A stretch of DNA of 64,000 bases from Devosia sp. YIM 151766. GTDB lineage: Bacteria; Pseudomonadota; Alphaproteobacteria; Rhizobiales; Devosiaceae. Within the stretch, counting starts at the first letter, position 1, and every line of letters starts with the position of its first letter. Location of the stretch: contig NZ_CP127251.1 in the NCBI RefSeq assembly GCF_030285925.1, forward strand, positions 2,232,001 through 2,296,000. The letters are read 5' to 3'. The notes beneath the pieces are model-generated. The model worked only from the letters and a program-made list of their open reading frames with translations, was not told where the DNA came from and did no database searches. Shown piece by piece: positions 7,987 through 16,361 of the stretch. The translations under genes and the position numbers were made by a program.

Positions 7987-9090
7987 ATGGCATCTGTTGA
8001 ATTCAAGAACGTCACAAAGAGCTTCGGCGAGTTCAAGGCCGTCAGCGATGTCAGCTTCGATATCGGCGACGGGGAATTCGTCTGCCTGCTCGGCCCCTCG
8101 GGCTGCGGCAAGACCACCTCGCTGCGCATGATGGCCGGCCTCGAAACCCCGACCTCGGGCCGGATTCTCATCGGCGGCGAGGAGGTGACCCATCTCCATC
8201 CCAAGGATCGCAACATCGCCATGGTGTTCCAGGATTATGCGCTCTATCCGCATATGAACCTGGCCGACAATATCGCGTATCCGCTCAAGGTGCGCGGAGA
8301 GCCCGTCGAAAAGCGCCATGGCCGCGCCAGGGAAGTGGCCGACGTGCTCAAGATCGGCCATCTGATGGACCGCCTGCCCAGCCAGATTTCCGGCGGCCAG
8401 CAGCAGCGCACCTCGCTGGCCCGCGCTCTGGTCTATCCGGCAAGGGTCTATCTGTTCGACGAGCCGCTTTCCAATCTCGACGCCAAGCTGCGTCTCGAAG
8501 CCCGTGGCTTCCTCAACCATTTGCAGCGCGACATGGGCATGACCGCCGTTTACGTCACCCATGACCAGGCCGAGGCCATGGCGCTGGCCACCCGCATCGC
8601 CGTCATGGATCACGGCCGCATCGTGCAATATGCCTCGCCCATCGAAATCTATCGCCGCCCCACCACCACCTTCGTCGCCAATTTCGTCGGCAACCCGCCG
8701 ATGAACCTGGTCGAGGTCGAAGGCAGGCAGGGCGACGGCCAGCTCCAGCTCCAGGCCGATGGCCTCACCATCGCCGCCCTGCCCATGGCCGACGCCATCG
8801 GCAAGGCCCTGTCCGCCGGCAGCAAGCTCACCCTCGGCGTCCGCCCCGAACATCTCCACATCGCCGCGCCCGACGCCGCCAACACCATCACCGCCCCGCT
8901 CTTCGCCAACGAGAATATGGGCCCCGAAAGCCTCGTCACCGTCGATCGCGGCGAAGGCGCCCGCGTCACCGCCCGCATCTTCACCGACGACCATCTCGAT
9001 CTCGGCGACAATGTCACCCTCAGCTTCACCGCCGAACACGTCCACCTGTTCGACAGCGCCGGCATGCGCATCCCGGCGGCGGGGGAGTGA
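7987..9090 (+). CDS. ABC sugar importer ATP-binding protein, UgpC/MsmK type
   Basis: A 367-residue ATPase. The Walker A is GPSGCGKTT at about residues 36-44, the signature SGGQQQR is near 137, and the Walker B VYLFDEP is near 155, followed by the H-loop THDQAEAM. The last 120 residues form the OB-like regulatory domain found in MalK/UgpC relatives. It powers the preceding two permeases, and closes the import part of the operon before the catabolic genes begin. Such ATPases can serve more than one importer. Confidence 0.93.
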   Translation: MASVEFKNVTKSFGEFKAVSDVSFDIGDGEFVCLLGPSGCGKTTSLRMMAGLETPTSGRILIGGEEVTHLHPKDRNIAMVFQDYALYPHMNLADNIAYPLKVRGEPVEKRHGRAREVADVLKIGHLMDRLPSQISGGQQQRTSLARALVYPARVYLFDEPLSNLDAKLRLEARGFLNHLQRDMGMTAVYVTHDQAEAMALATRIAVMDHGRIVQYASPIEIYRRPTTTFVANFVGNPPMNLVEVEGRQGDGQLQLQADGLTIAALPMADAIGKALSAGSKLTLGVRPEHLHIAAPDAANTITAPLFANENMGPESLVTVDRGEGARVTARIFTDDHLDLGDNVTLSFTAEHVHLFDSAGMRIPAAGE

Positions 9091-9120
9091 TTTGCCTGCC
9101 CTCCGCCACACCACAGGCAG

Positions 9121-9254
9121 CGCCTCCCCCTCCCCCTTGAGGGGAAGGGTTAGGGGTGGGGGTGCCGGCCCATCCTCGAATCCGAATGAGCTTTTAAGCG
9201 CCCTCAACCCGCAGCACCCCCACCCTCGTTCCCTCCCCCCAAGGAGGAGGGAGG
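9121..9254. repeat. REPIN-like element 2
   Basis: A C-run/TTGA/G-run palindrome at 9127-9149 is followed by TTAGGGGTGGGGGTG. An inverted counterpart GCACCCCCACCCTC and C-run/AAGG/G-run palindrome lie at 9213-9252. The central spacer shares words with the element at 10706-10828, which lies in the opposite orientation. Confidence 0.65.
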
Positions 9255-9276
9255 CGACGGACCGATTGTTCCCGTC

Positions 9277-10677
9277 ATGACCAAAATCACCACCCGCATC
9301 ACCCGCGCCGACCAGTCAGCGAACCCCTATTTCTACATCCCCTTCACCGTGCCTGAGGGCACGACCCGCATCGACGTCGCCCTCGCCTATCCAAAGGCCG
9401 AGGATTGTGTCATCGACCTCGGCGCCTTCGACCCGCGCGATGCGGGCTATCCCACCCCGGACGGTTTTCGCGGCTGGAGCGGCGGCGCTCGCGATAGCTT
9501 TTTCATCGCCACGGATGACGCCACGCCCGGCTATATCCATGGCGACATCCAGCCCGGCACCTGGAACGTCATTCTCGGGCTCTACAAAGTCCCCGAAGCC
9601 GGCGCCGAGGCGATCGTCACCATCACGCTCGACGCCGCCCCCCGCGCCCTCGCCCCCCAGCCCGCCCGCACCTGGCCCGTGCGCCAGAAAGCCGGCTGGT
9701 ACAAGGGCGACCTGCATTGCCACACCTATCATTCCGACGCCCGCGGTGCCCCCGAATTGCTGCATGAAGCCGCGAGGCAGGCCGGCCTCGATTTCCTCGC
9801 CGTGGCCGACCACAACACCATTACCCAGCGCCGCTATTTCCATCCCAATTCATCGCCCGATCTGGTCTTCGTCCGCGCCATGGAAGTCACCACCGCCATC
9901 GGCCATGCCAATGTCTATGGCGTCGATGACTGGATCGACTTCCGCATGACCCGGCCCTCCGACGCCCATGTGCTGGAAAAGCTGGTGCATGACAAAGGCG
10001 GCCTGCTCTCCATCAACCACGACAAGCCCACCATTCCCTGGGATTACGATTTCCCCGTCGCCGATTGCCAGGAGGTCTGGCAATCCACCTGGCTGGCCTG
10101 GAACTGGGTCTCGCTGGAGCGCTATCAGCAGCGCCTCGCCGCCGGCATGAAGCTCTCGGCCATCGGCGGCTCCGATTATCACCAGCCCGACCGGGTCCTG
10201 CCTGAAGGTCCGCTGGTCCTCGCCCGCCCCACCACCATGCTCTGGCTGCCCGAACTGTCCGAGGACGCCATTCTCGCCGCCATGAAATCCGGCCATGGCT
10301 ACATCACCGAAAGCCCCACCGGCCCGCATCTGGAAATCCACGTCGGCAACGCCGTCATGGGCGACACGCTATCTGCGCTTCCGGAAGTCACCGTGATCGT
10401 GCACGGCGCGCCGGGCGACCAGCTTGTCCTGATCGACGCCACCGGGCCCGTCGCCACGCTGGAGATCGACAGCGACGACTGGCAGGCTACCATCCCGGTC
10501 GACCCGCAAAAATTCCTCCGCGCCGAAATCATCGCCAAGGCCAGCCGCAGCGATCTCATCGCCCAATTCACCGCCGCCCTCGACGGCCGCGACCTCCCCT
10601 GGCAACTCCAGGGTGCCGATTTGGCCGAACAACCCGTCCGCCGCGCATTGAGCAATCCGATCTATGTGCGCGGCTAA
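9277..10677 (+). CDS. CehA/McbA family PHP-type metallohydrolase
   Basis: A 466-residue protein with an N-terminal beta-rich domain (about 1-140) and a PHP metallohydrolase domain. Metal-binding motifs are visible: DLHCHTYHSD at about 148, VADHNT near 176, a HDK near 250 and GSDYHQP near 300. From memory the CehA/McbA group includes carbaryl hydrolases and phosphoesterase-like enzymes, so the reaction here (ester, carbamate or phosphoester cleavage) cannot be assigned. There is no signal peptide, so it acts in the cytoplasm on the imported compound. It follows the ATPase gene after a REPIN-like element. Confidence 0.85.
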   Translation: MTKITTRITRADQSANPYFYIPFTVPEGTTRIDVALAYPKAEDCVIDLGAFDPRDAGYPTPDGFRGWSGGARDSFFIATDDATPGYIHGDIQPGTWNVILGLYKVPEAGAEAIVTITLDAAPRALAPQPARTWPVRQKAGWYKGDLHCHTYHSDARGAPELLHEAARQAGLDFLAVADHNTITQRRYFHPNSSPDLVFVRAMEVTTAIGHANVYGVDDWIDFRMTRPSDAHVLEKLVHDKGGLLSINHDKPTIPWDYDFPVADCQEVWQSTWLAWNWVSLERYQQRLAAGMKLSAIGGSDYHQPDRVLPEGPLVLARPTTMLWLPELSEDAILAAMKSGHGYITESPTGPHLEIHVGNAVMGDTLSALPEVTVIVHGAPGDQLVLIDATGPVATLEIDSDDWQATIPVDPQKFLRAEIIAKASRSDLIAQFTAALDGRDLPWQLQGADLAEQPVRRALSNPIYVRG

Positions 10678-10705
10678 TCAGGCTTTTGCTGCGGGTGCGG
10701 CTCCT

Positions 10706-10828
10706 TCGCCTCCCTCCCCCTGGAGGGGCGAGATCGAGAATGGGGGTGTCGGAGCATCCTCCAATGCCGCTCTGAACAAAACCCGCAGCAGCCCTATCCC
10801 TAACCCCTCCCCTCAAAGGGAAGGGGAA
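10706..10828. repeat. REPIN-like element 3, inverted relative to element 2
   Basis: It has terminal palindromes at 10710-10728 and 10804-10827. Its central part (GGGGGTGTCGG, CATCCTC, CCCGCAGCA) matches element 2 with substitutions. It lies immediately upstream of the next gene and supplies part of its ribosome-binding sequence (AAGGGGA). Confidence 0.65.
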
Positions 10829-10836
10829 CAGAACGA

Positions 10837-11700
10837 GTGACCCAAATGCTCATCGCCAACGCGCCCTGTTCCTGGGGCATCAATTATCCCAATGGCAATT
10901 CCTATTCCTGGCAGCAATATCTCGATGAGGTGGCCCAGGCCGGCTATCGCGGTACCGAGCTTGGCCCCTTCGGCTTCCTGCCCAAAGACGCCGCCCTGCT
11001 CAAGGACGAGCTGGCCGGGCGCGACCTGACGCTGATCGGCGCCACCCATGTCCACACTTTGGGCGATGCCGGCTCCGCCCCCGCCTTCATGACGACGCTA
11101 AGGGACCTCTCGAAACTTCTCGTCTCGCTCGACGCCGGCCACCTCGTCATCATGGATGAAAGCAATTTCTATCCCGAAGGAAGAGAAGGCGTGCTCGACG
11201 CCGCCGGCTGGAGCGGCCTGGTCACCATGGTCCGCGAGGCCCAGAAACTGGTCGAAGGCGAATATGGGCTCAAGCTCAGCTTCCACCCTCATGTCGGCAC
11301 CGCCGTCGAAAAGGAAGCGCAGATCGATCGCCTCTTGGCCGAAACCGAAATCGACCTCTGTTTCGACACTGGCCATCACGCCTTCTGGGATCAGGACCCC
11401 CTCGCCTATATGGACAAGGTCTTTTCCCGCATCGCCTATATGCATCTGAAAAATGTCGATCCGAAAGTCCGCGCCCGCGTGCTCTCGGGCGAGCTGTCGA
11501 TTGCCGCCTCCTACGGCGCCGGCGTCATGTGCCCCCTGCCCGATGGCGCCGTCGATATCCAGGCGATCATGCGCCTGCTCGCCGACCGCAGCTTCTCCGG
11601 CCCCATCGTGGTCGAGCAGGACGTCGCCGCCAATGCCGCCGAGACCCCGCTGCAGCTCGCTGCCCGCAACCTCGCTTATATGAACGGGATCAATTCATGA
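10837..11700 (+). CDS. IolE-like sugar phosphate isomerase/epimerase (TIM barrel)
   Basis: A 287-residue xylose-isomerase-like TIM barrel of the AP-endonuclease 2 superfamily. The opening ANAPCSWGINYP resembles myo-inosose dehydratase (IolE). Metal or substrate residues are expected in FHPHVGTAVE (about 150), FDTGHHAFW (about 178) and VVEQD (about 265). I kept the GTG start at 10837, nine bases after AAGGGGA; an ATG three codons later is too far from it. The stop overlaps the start of the next gene (ATGA). With the Gfo/Idh partner it may act on a keto-sugar intermediate; whether it isomerises, epimerises or dehydrates is unknown. Confidence 0.85.
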   Translation: MTQMLIANAPCSWGINYPNGNSYSWQQYLDEVAQAGYRGTELGPFGFLPKDAALLKDELAGRDLTLIGATHVHTLGDAGSAPAFMTTLRDLSKLLVSLDAGHLVIMDESNFYPEGREGVLDAAGWSGLVTMVREAQKLVEGEYGLKLSFHPHVGTAVEKEAQIDRLLAETEIDLCFDTGHHAFWDQDPLAYMDKVFSRIAYMHLKNVDPKVRARVLSGELSIAASYGAGVMCPLPDGAVDIQAIMRLLADRSFSGPIVVEQDVAANAAETPLQLAARNLAYMNGINS

Positions 11701-12773
11701 CCGCTCCCCTCAAGGTCGGCCTGATCGGTCTGGGCGAAGTCGCCCAGCTCATGCACCTGCCATTGCTCGCCGACGACAAGCGTTTTTCCATCGCCGCGAT
11801 CAGCGATGTGTCGCCCAGTCTCCTCAACTACGTCGCGGTGCGTTATGGCGTCGGCAAGCTACACCCAAATGCTAACAGTCTGTTAACCGATCCGGGTGTG
11901 GATGCGGTTTTCATCCTGACGCCGGACCACCTGCATGCCGAGCTGCTGGAAGCAGCCATTCGCTCGGGAAAACACGTCTTCATCGAAAAGCCCGCCTGCC
12001 TCACCGCCGGCCAGCTCGCGCCGATCCTGGCCATGCCGCGCCGGCCCGGACAGGTGGTTTTCGTCGGCTATATGCGCCGCTTCTCCCGCGCATTCCTCGA
12101 ACTCAAGCAGCGCCTGCCGCCGCTTGAAACCATCCGCCATGTCCGCATCCGCGACATCATCCGCGAAGCGCCCTTCTTCGTCGCGCAGACCCGTAACATC
12201 TTCAAGCCAAACGATATTTCGCCCGAGCTCATCGCCGAAGGCCGGGCCAAAACGCAAGCCATGCTGCGCTCCGTCATGGGCGAGGATTGCCCTCCCGACG
12301 CCCTGCGCGCCTATCAGGTTCTGACCGGCCTGGCCTCGCACAGCTTCTCGGCCATGCGCGATCTCCTGGGGCCGCCCCAAGGGGTGCGCTATGCCCATCA
12401 GCACCATGGCGAAACCGTCATCGCCCTCTTCGATTACGGCCATTTCACCGCCCTCTACGAGGCCGTCATCGACGACGTCTCCCGCTTCGACGCCGGCATC
12501 GAAGTGCTGACCCAGACCCAGCATTTCAAGATGAATTACGATACCCCCTATATCCGTAACCTCCCGACACGCCTCGAAATTACCACCTCGTCGGCCACGG
12601 AAACCGGCACCGAAATCATCGGCCCGATCTACGAAGATCCCTTCCGCATTGAGCTCAATGCCTTCCTCGACAGCGTGCAAAACGGCACCCCTAACAAGAC
12701 CAGCCTCGAGGATTCCATGGCCGATCTCGAACTTTTCGCCGCGGTCAGCCGCCACTTCCACCAAACCGTCTGA
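11697..12773 (+). CDS. Gfo/Idh/MocA family NAD(P)-dependent oxidoreductase
   Basis: A 358-residue dehydrogenase. The N-terminal Rossmann fold has VGLIGLGEVAQLMHLPLL, a G-x-G-x-x variant. The EKPACL motif of the family is near residue 97, followed by the C-terminal alpha/beta substrate domain. The ATG at 11697 overlaps the TGA of the TIM-barrel gene, which indicates translational coupling. Gfo/Idh and TIM-barrel isomerase pairs are known to act together on oxidised sugars, for example in inositol catabolism and in 3-keto-glycoside cleavage. It is the last gene of the LacI-linked operon. Confidence 0.9.
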   Translation: MTAPLKVGLIGLGEVAQLMHLPLLADDKRFSIAAISDVSPSLLNYVAVRYGVGKLHPNANSLLTDPGVDAVFILTPDHLHAELLEAAIRSGKHVFIEKPACLTAGQLAPILAMPRRPGQVVFVGYMRRFSRAFLELKQRLPPLETIRHVRIRDIIREAPFFVAQTRNIFKPNDISPELIAEGRAKTQAMLRSVMGEDCPPDALRAYQVLTGLASHSFSAMRDLLGPPQGVRYAHQHHGETVIALFDYGHFTALYEAVIDDVSRFDAGIEVLTQTQHFKMNYDTPYIRNLPTRLEITTSSATETGTEIIGPIYEDPFRIELNAFLDSVQNGTPNKTSLEDSMADLELFAAVSRHFHQTV

Positions 12774-12905
12774 CGCATCCGCACTTCCGCAGGTCAGGTG
12801 TTGCGCAGCGTCGGCAAACCCGAAATGTTTGTCGGACGCTGACCGCCCCCTTTTAGCCCGCTATCGCGCCGATAATGCGCCTGTGTCAGCCGAAGGAGAA
12901 GTGCA

Positions 12906-13214
12906 ATGAACGTGTCGAACCTGCAGCTTCAGGGGCTTTATATCGTCCTCGCCGGCATTTTCGAAGGTCTGGTCAGCAAGGGTGTGCTGACCCGGGAAGA
13001 GCTCGACCTGGCCCTGTCGCGCGCCGAACAGGCAGCTTTAGGCGAAGAGAGGTCGATGGAAGACCTGAACCCGGCCAGCCGGGACGCCCTGGCCTTTCCG
13101 GCCCGCCTGCTGAGACTGGCGAACAGCGAAGCGCAAAATGGCGAACTGGCCTCGTTCTCCGCGCTGGCGCGCCTGGTCGGGCAGACCAAGGGACATTATC
13201 CGGACGAAGAATAG
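12906..13214 (+). CDS. Small conserved-looking protein of unknown function
   Basis: A 102-residue acidic, helical protein with a GAAGGAGAA ribosome-binding site. It has a hydrophobic N-terminal stretch (LYIVLAGIFEGLVSKGVLT) too broken to be a convincing membrane segment, and charged helices (EELDLALSRAEQAAL). I do not recognise a family. It begins the stress-type island; unlike several neighbours it has no clear EcfG-type promoter in the 130 bases upstream. Confidence 0.65.
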   Translation: MNVSNLQLQGLYIVLAGIFEGLVSKGVLTREELDLALSRAEQAALGEERSMEDLNPASRDALAFPARLLRLANSEAQNGELASFSALARLVGQTKGHYPDEE

Positions 13215-13257
13215 CTCGCTTTTTTAAGAAGTGATCGGCGCTCGGTGAAGCGCGGAG

Positions 13258-13283
13258 GGAACGCTTGTCCGGCCTGCGGCATT
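13258..13283 (+). promoter_or_regulatory. EcfG-type promoter candidate for the SDR gene
   Basis: GGAAC at 13258-13262, 17 bases, then CATT at 13280-13283 (consensus CGTT, one mismatch). It ends 26 bases before the SDR start, the same distance as the other sites in this island. Confidence 0.5.
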
Positions 13284-13309
13284 GGCTTTCGCAGCGCAAG
13301 GAGGCCGCG

Positions 13310-14203
13310 ATGACAGACCGTTTCACCATGCAGGATCCCCGATATCAATATCCGGCGCCGCCTTTCCCGCGTCAGACCCAGCCACGCCCAGGCCTGGTGG
13401 GAAAGATGGAACCGCCACCGGACCATGGCGAGGAAAGCTATGCCGGATTCGGCCGGCTATTGGGCCGCAAGGCGCTCATCACCGGCGGCGATTCCGGCAT
13501 CGGGCGGGCGGCGGCCATCGCCTTTGCCCGGGAAGGCGCCGATGTCGCGATCAATTTCCTGGCCGTCGAAGCGGACGATGCCAATGAGGTGATCGGATAT
13601 ATCGACAAGGCCGGGACCAAGGGCATCGCCCTGCCCGGGGATGTCTCGGACGAGGCCACCTGCAAGCGCATCATCGCCGATGCGGTGGACCAATTGGGCG
13701 GCCTGGATATCCTCGTCATCAACGCCGGGCGCCAACAGGCCCGCGAGTCGGTGGAAGACGTCAGCAGCGCCGATTTCGACAAGACGCTCAAGACCAACCT
13801 TTATGCGCTGCATTGGCTTGCCAGGGCCGCCGTGCCACATCTTCCGCCGGGCGCTTCGGTTATCACCACCGCGTCCATCCAGGCCTATGAGCCCTCGGCC
13901 CACCTGCTCGACTACGCCACCACCAAGGCGGGGATCGTCGCCTATACCAAGGCCCTGGCCGAGCAATTGATCGAAAAGGGCATCCGGGTCAACGCGGTCG
14001 CCCCCGGCCCCTTCTGGACCGTCCTTCAGCCCAGCGGCGGACAATTTCCCGAGAAAGTCGAGACCTTCGGGCAGAACAGCGCCTTCGGCCGCCCCGGACA
14101 GCCCGTCGAACTGGCGCCGATCTATGTGCTGCTCGCCTCCCAGGAAGGCAGCTTCATCACCGGCGAGGTCTTCGGGGTCACCGGTGGCAAGGGCATCGCC
14201 TAG
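13310..14203 (+). CDS. SDR family oxidoreductase, general stress protein 39 (YdaD/YhdF) type
   Basis: A 297-residue short-chain dehydrogenase. It begins with a proline-rich 40-residue lead typical of the GSP39/YhdF subgroup. Then come the NAD(P)-binding ITGGDSGIGRA at about 53, NAGRQQ, and the catalytic S-Y-K with ASIQAYEP and YATTKAG. FITGEVFGVTGG closes the fold. The ATG at 13310 follows a strong AAGGAGG. In Bacillus, members of this group belong to the general stress regulon, which agrees with the EcfG-type promoter upstream. The natural substrate is unknown. It is followed eight bases later by a small membrane protein, probably in one transcript. Confidence 0.9.
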   Translation: MTDRFTMQDPRYQYPAPPFPRQTQPRPGLVGKMEPPPDHGEESYAGFGRLLGRKALITGGDSGIGRAAAIAFAREGADVAINFLAVEADDANEVIGYIDKAGTKGIALPGDVSDEATCKRIIADAVDQLGGLDILVINAGRQQARESVEDVSSADFDKTLKTNLYALHWLARAAVPHLPPGASVITTASIQAYEPSAHLLDYATTKAGIVAYTKALAEQLIEKGIRVNAVAPGPFWTVLQPSGGQFPEKVETFGQNSAFGRPGQPVELAPIYVLLASQEGSFITGEVFGVTGGKGIA

Positions 14204-14211
14204 GTGAAGCC

Positions 14212-14469
14212 ATGGCCGAAAAAATCACCGGCGAACAGCTTCGGGACGATATCGATGCCGGCAGGACCGGCGACAAGGTGGCCTTTCCCGATCCCGCCGC
14301 CGCGCCGCTGGAGACCGACGCGGAAGCAGGCGGGGTATCTACCCGTTTTCCGTCCGAAAGGCGCGATGTCGCTCACGATCCGGGCGATCGCTGGGGCGGA
14401 ATGGCGCTCTATATCGGCATGATCGTCGCCCTTGCCCTCGTCGTCGCCGCGATCTGGCTGGCGACATAG
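14212..14469 (+). CDS. Small single-pass membrane protein, unknown
   Basis: An 85-residue protein with a soluble, acidic N-terminal half and one C-terminal transmembrane helix (MALYIGMIVALALVVAAIWL, residues about 64-83). Tail-anchored topology places the soluble part in the cytoplasm. It starts eight bases after the SDR stop and probably shares its transcript. I do not recognise the family. Confidence 0.65.
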   Translation: MAEKITGEQLRDDIDAGRTGDKVAFPDPAAAPLETDAEAGGVSTRFPSERRDVAHDPGDRWGGMALYIGMIVALALVVAAIWLAT

Positions 14470-14513
14470 GGGCATCGGTCGACCCTTGGCGATATCATCG
14501 GGCCATTGCCGAC

Positions 14514-14538
14514 GAAACTCTGTTCCCGCCCGCGCGTT
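14514..14538 (+). promoter_or_regulatory. EcfG-type promoter candidate
   Basis: GAAAC at 14514-14518 (one mismatch to GGAAC), 16 bases, then CGTT at 14535-14538, ending 30 bases before the ATG at 14569. Confidence 0.5.
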
Positions 14539-14568
14539 GAGCTTCAAGGCGGAAAGTGGAGGAGCATC

Positions 14569-14766
14569 ATGGGCACCAATTTCGAACTGGCGGCAAAGAC
14601 GCTGGTGGACCAGCATTACGCCGCCGGGCCGGACCAGATGAAGCAGGTCCTGGCCCAGGCGCTGAAGGAGGCGGCGACGCCGCCGGAGCCTGTCGGCGAT
14701 CCGCGGAAGCGGCTGGAGCGGGAAGTGGCCGAACTTGAAAAAGCATCCGAGCGCGGATCGGAATAG
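14569..14766 (+). CDS. Small helical protein, unknown
   Basis: A 65-residue charged protein with two helical stretches (MKQVLAQALKEAATPPEP and RKRLEREVAELEKASE, the second with coiled-coil character). The ATG at 14569 follows TGGAGGAG at ideal spacing; an upstream in-frame ATG at 14506 lacks one. It lies eight bases before the PPC-domain gene and probably shares its EcfG-type promoter. Confidence 0.6.
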   Translation: MGTNFELAAKTLVDQHYAAGPDQMKQVLAQALKEAATPPEPVGDPRKRLEREVAELEKASERGSE

Positions 14767-14774
14767 GACCAATC

Positions 14775-15221
14775 ATGCAGAGCAAGCTTATCCACGAGGC
14801 CGATGGGCAAAAGACTTATGCCATCGTTCTGGCCAGCGGCGACGAAGCGATGGCCAGCCTGAAATCCTTCGCCCAGGCGGAACAGCTCTCGGCGGCCGGC
14901 TTCACCGCCATCGGCGCTTTCGAACGCGCTGAACTGGCCTATTTCGACTGGGAGACCAAACAATATCGCGCCATTCCTGTCGATGCGCAGGTCGAAGTCG
15001 CGAGTTTTACCGGCGATGTCGTGCTGGGGCCGGATGGCGAACCGGCAGTACACGCCCACGCGGTGTTGGGATTGCATAATGGCTCGGCTCTTGCCGGACA
15101 TCTTCAGAGAGGCATCGTGCGCCCTACCCTCGAAATTATCCTGACCGAGTCGCCGAGCTATTTGCGCAAGCGCCTGGATCCGGAGAGCGGCATCCCGCTT
15201 ATCGATCCGGGCAAAGCCTGA
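14775..15221 (+). CDS. PPC (DUF296) domain protein
   Basis: A 148-residue protein that is almost entirely one PPC/DUF296 domain: YAIVLASGDEAMASLKSFA at the start, FTAIGAFERAELAYFD, then VVLGPDGEPAVHAHAVLG and ILTESPSYLRKRLD. In plants this domain occurs with AT-hooks; bacterial stand-alone versions have been described as DNA-binding or trimeric small-molecule-binding proteins, with no settled role. It has no signal peptide. It is likely co-transcribed with the small gene at 14569. Confidence 0.88.
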   Translation: MQSKLIHEADGQKTYAIVLASGDEAMASLKSFAQAEQLSAAGFTAIGAFERAELAYFDWETKQYRAIPVDAQVEVASFTGDVVLGPDGEPAVHAHAVLGLHNGSALAGHLQRGIVRPTLEIILTESPSYLRKRLDPESGIPLIDPGKA

Positions 15222-15236
15222 CCTGAACCGCAACAG

Positions 15237-15262
15237 GGAGCCAAAGCCGGAGGATAGGCGTT
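15237..15262 (+). promoter_or_regulatory. EcfG-type promoter candidate
   Basis: GGAGC at 15237-15241 (one mismatch to GGAAC), 17 bases, then CGTT at 15259-15262, ending 27 bases before the ATG at 15290. Confidence 0.5.
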
Positions 15263-15289
15263 CAGGCTAGGCAATTGAGGAGCCATCAA

Positions 15290-15484
15290 ATGCCCGGCCC
15301 AAGCGAACCAGTCAGCCTCAACGACCCTCATTCGGAAGATGAAGAACATTATCACGATCAGGCCCGGCCCGGCGGCGCCAGGCCGCCGCCTGACACGGTC
15401 CAGAAGGTCAATCCCCAAACCCATAGCGGCAAGGCGCCAACGAAGCCGGCCCATGACGGGAAAACCGGCGGGGCGGGCAAATGA
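15290..15484 (+). CDS. Small disordered protein, unknown
   Basis: A 64-residue hydrophilic protein rich in Pro, Gly, His, Asp and Glu (HSEDEEHYHDQARPGG), predicted unstructured. The ATG at 15290 follows GAGGAG by seven bases. It starts the transcript that continues into TIGR02587 and TIGR02588. The composition is unlike an enzyme; function is unknown. Confidence 0.55.
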   Translation: MPGPSEPVSLNDPHSEDEEHYHDQARPGGARPPPDTVQKVNPQTHSGKAPTKPAHDGKTGGAGK

Positions 15485-15531
15485 ACGGCCCGTCCTCATC
15501 TCGATCGCTTTCGGCACAATCCCGGTGACGC

Positions 15532-16353
15532 ATGAGCGAGGTTTCAGATTCGTCGCTGCGCCCCCTGGCGGTTGATCTGGGACGCGCCTTTGGCGGCGCC
15601 CTGATCTTTTCCCTTCCCATGATCATGACCATGGAAATGTGGGAACTGGGCTTCACCATGAATCGCTGGCGGCTGCTGCTGCTATTGCTTGCCAGCGTCC
15701 CGGTGCTCATGTTCCTTTCTCACTATTCCGGCTTCGAGCGCACCGAGGGCTGGCAGGACGATCTCCGCGATGTCGGCGTCGCCTATGGCGTCGGCATCCT
15801 GGCCAGCGGCGCCATCATGCTGCTGCTCGCGATCACCGGTCCCGGCATGTCCCTGTCGGAGCTTGTCGGAAAGCTCGTGCTTCAGGCCGTACCCGCCGCC
15901 CTGGGCGCCCTGCTGGCGCGAAGTCAGCTTGGCCAGGACCGCGATGAAGATGGTCCGGAAGAGGGGTATCGAGGGGAACTGGGCGTGATGGCCGTAGGCG
16001 CCCTCTTTCTCAGTCTCAACATTGCCCCGACCGACGAGACCATGGTGATCGCCTATCGCATGACTCCCTGGCACAGCCTGCTGCTGGTCGTCGTCTCCAT
16101 TCTCGTCATGCATGGCTTCGTTTACGCCGTGGAGTTCAAGGGCAGCGGCGCCCTGCCTCAAGGCACCCCGATATGGCAACCGCTGCTGCGCTTCACACTG
16201 GTCGGCTATGTTATGGGCCTTGCCATCGCACTTTACGCGCTTTGGACTTTTTCCCGGCTGGATGGCATGTCGCTCCACCAGATCGTCGCCGCCATCATCG
16301 TATTGGGCTTTCCCGCCGCAATCGGCGCCGCCGCCGCCAGGCTCATCCTGTAG
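15532..16353 (+). CDS. TIGR02587 family integral membrane protein
   Basis: A 273-residue protein with about seven transmembrane segments, among them FGGALIFSLPMIMTMEMWELG, LLLLLLASVPVLMFL, VGILASGAIMLLLAI and a C-terminal pair. From memory it matches TIGR02587, a putative integral membrane family usually encoded next to TIGR02588, as here. Neither has an assigned biochemical role. An acidic loop (LGQDRDEDGPEEGYRG) separates the halves near residue 145. Its occurrence under EcfG-type control suggests a role in envelope stress. Confidence 0.82.
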   Translation: MSEVSDSSLRPLAVDLGRAFGGALIFSLPMIMTMEMWELGFTMNRWRLLLLLLASVPVLMFLSHYSGFERTEGWQDDLRDVGVAYGVGILASGAIMLLLAITGPGMSLSELVGKLVLQAVPAALGALLARSQLGQDRDEDGPEEGYRGELGVMAVGALFLSLNIAPTDETMVIAYRMTPWHSLLLVVVSILVMHGFVYAVEFKGSGALPQGTPIWQPLLRFTLVGYVMGLAIALYALWTFSRLDGMSLHQIVAAIIVLGFPAAIGAAAARLIL

Positions 16354-16361
16354 GAGCGCCA

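Noticed and set aside
1195..10828. CRISPR array suggested by repeated C-run/G-run palindromes
   Set aside because: The repeats are few, unequal in length and spacing, palindromic and lie between operon genes; no cas genes are present.
12774..12905. Possible EcfG promoter for the first small gene of the stress island
   Set aside because: No GGAAC-like box at 16-17 bases from a CGTT-like box is present in this gap.
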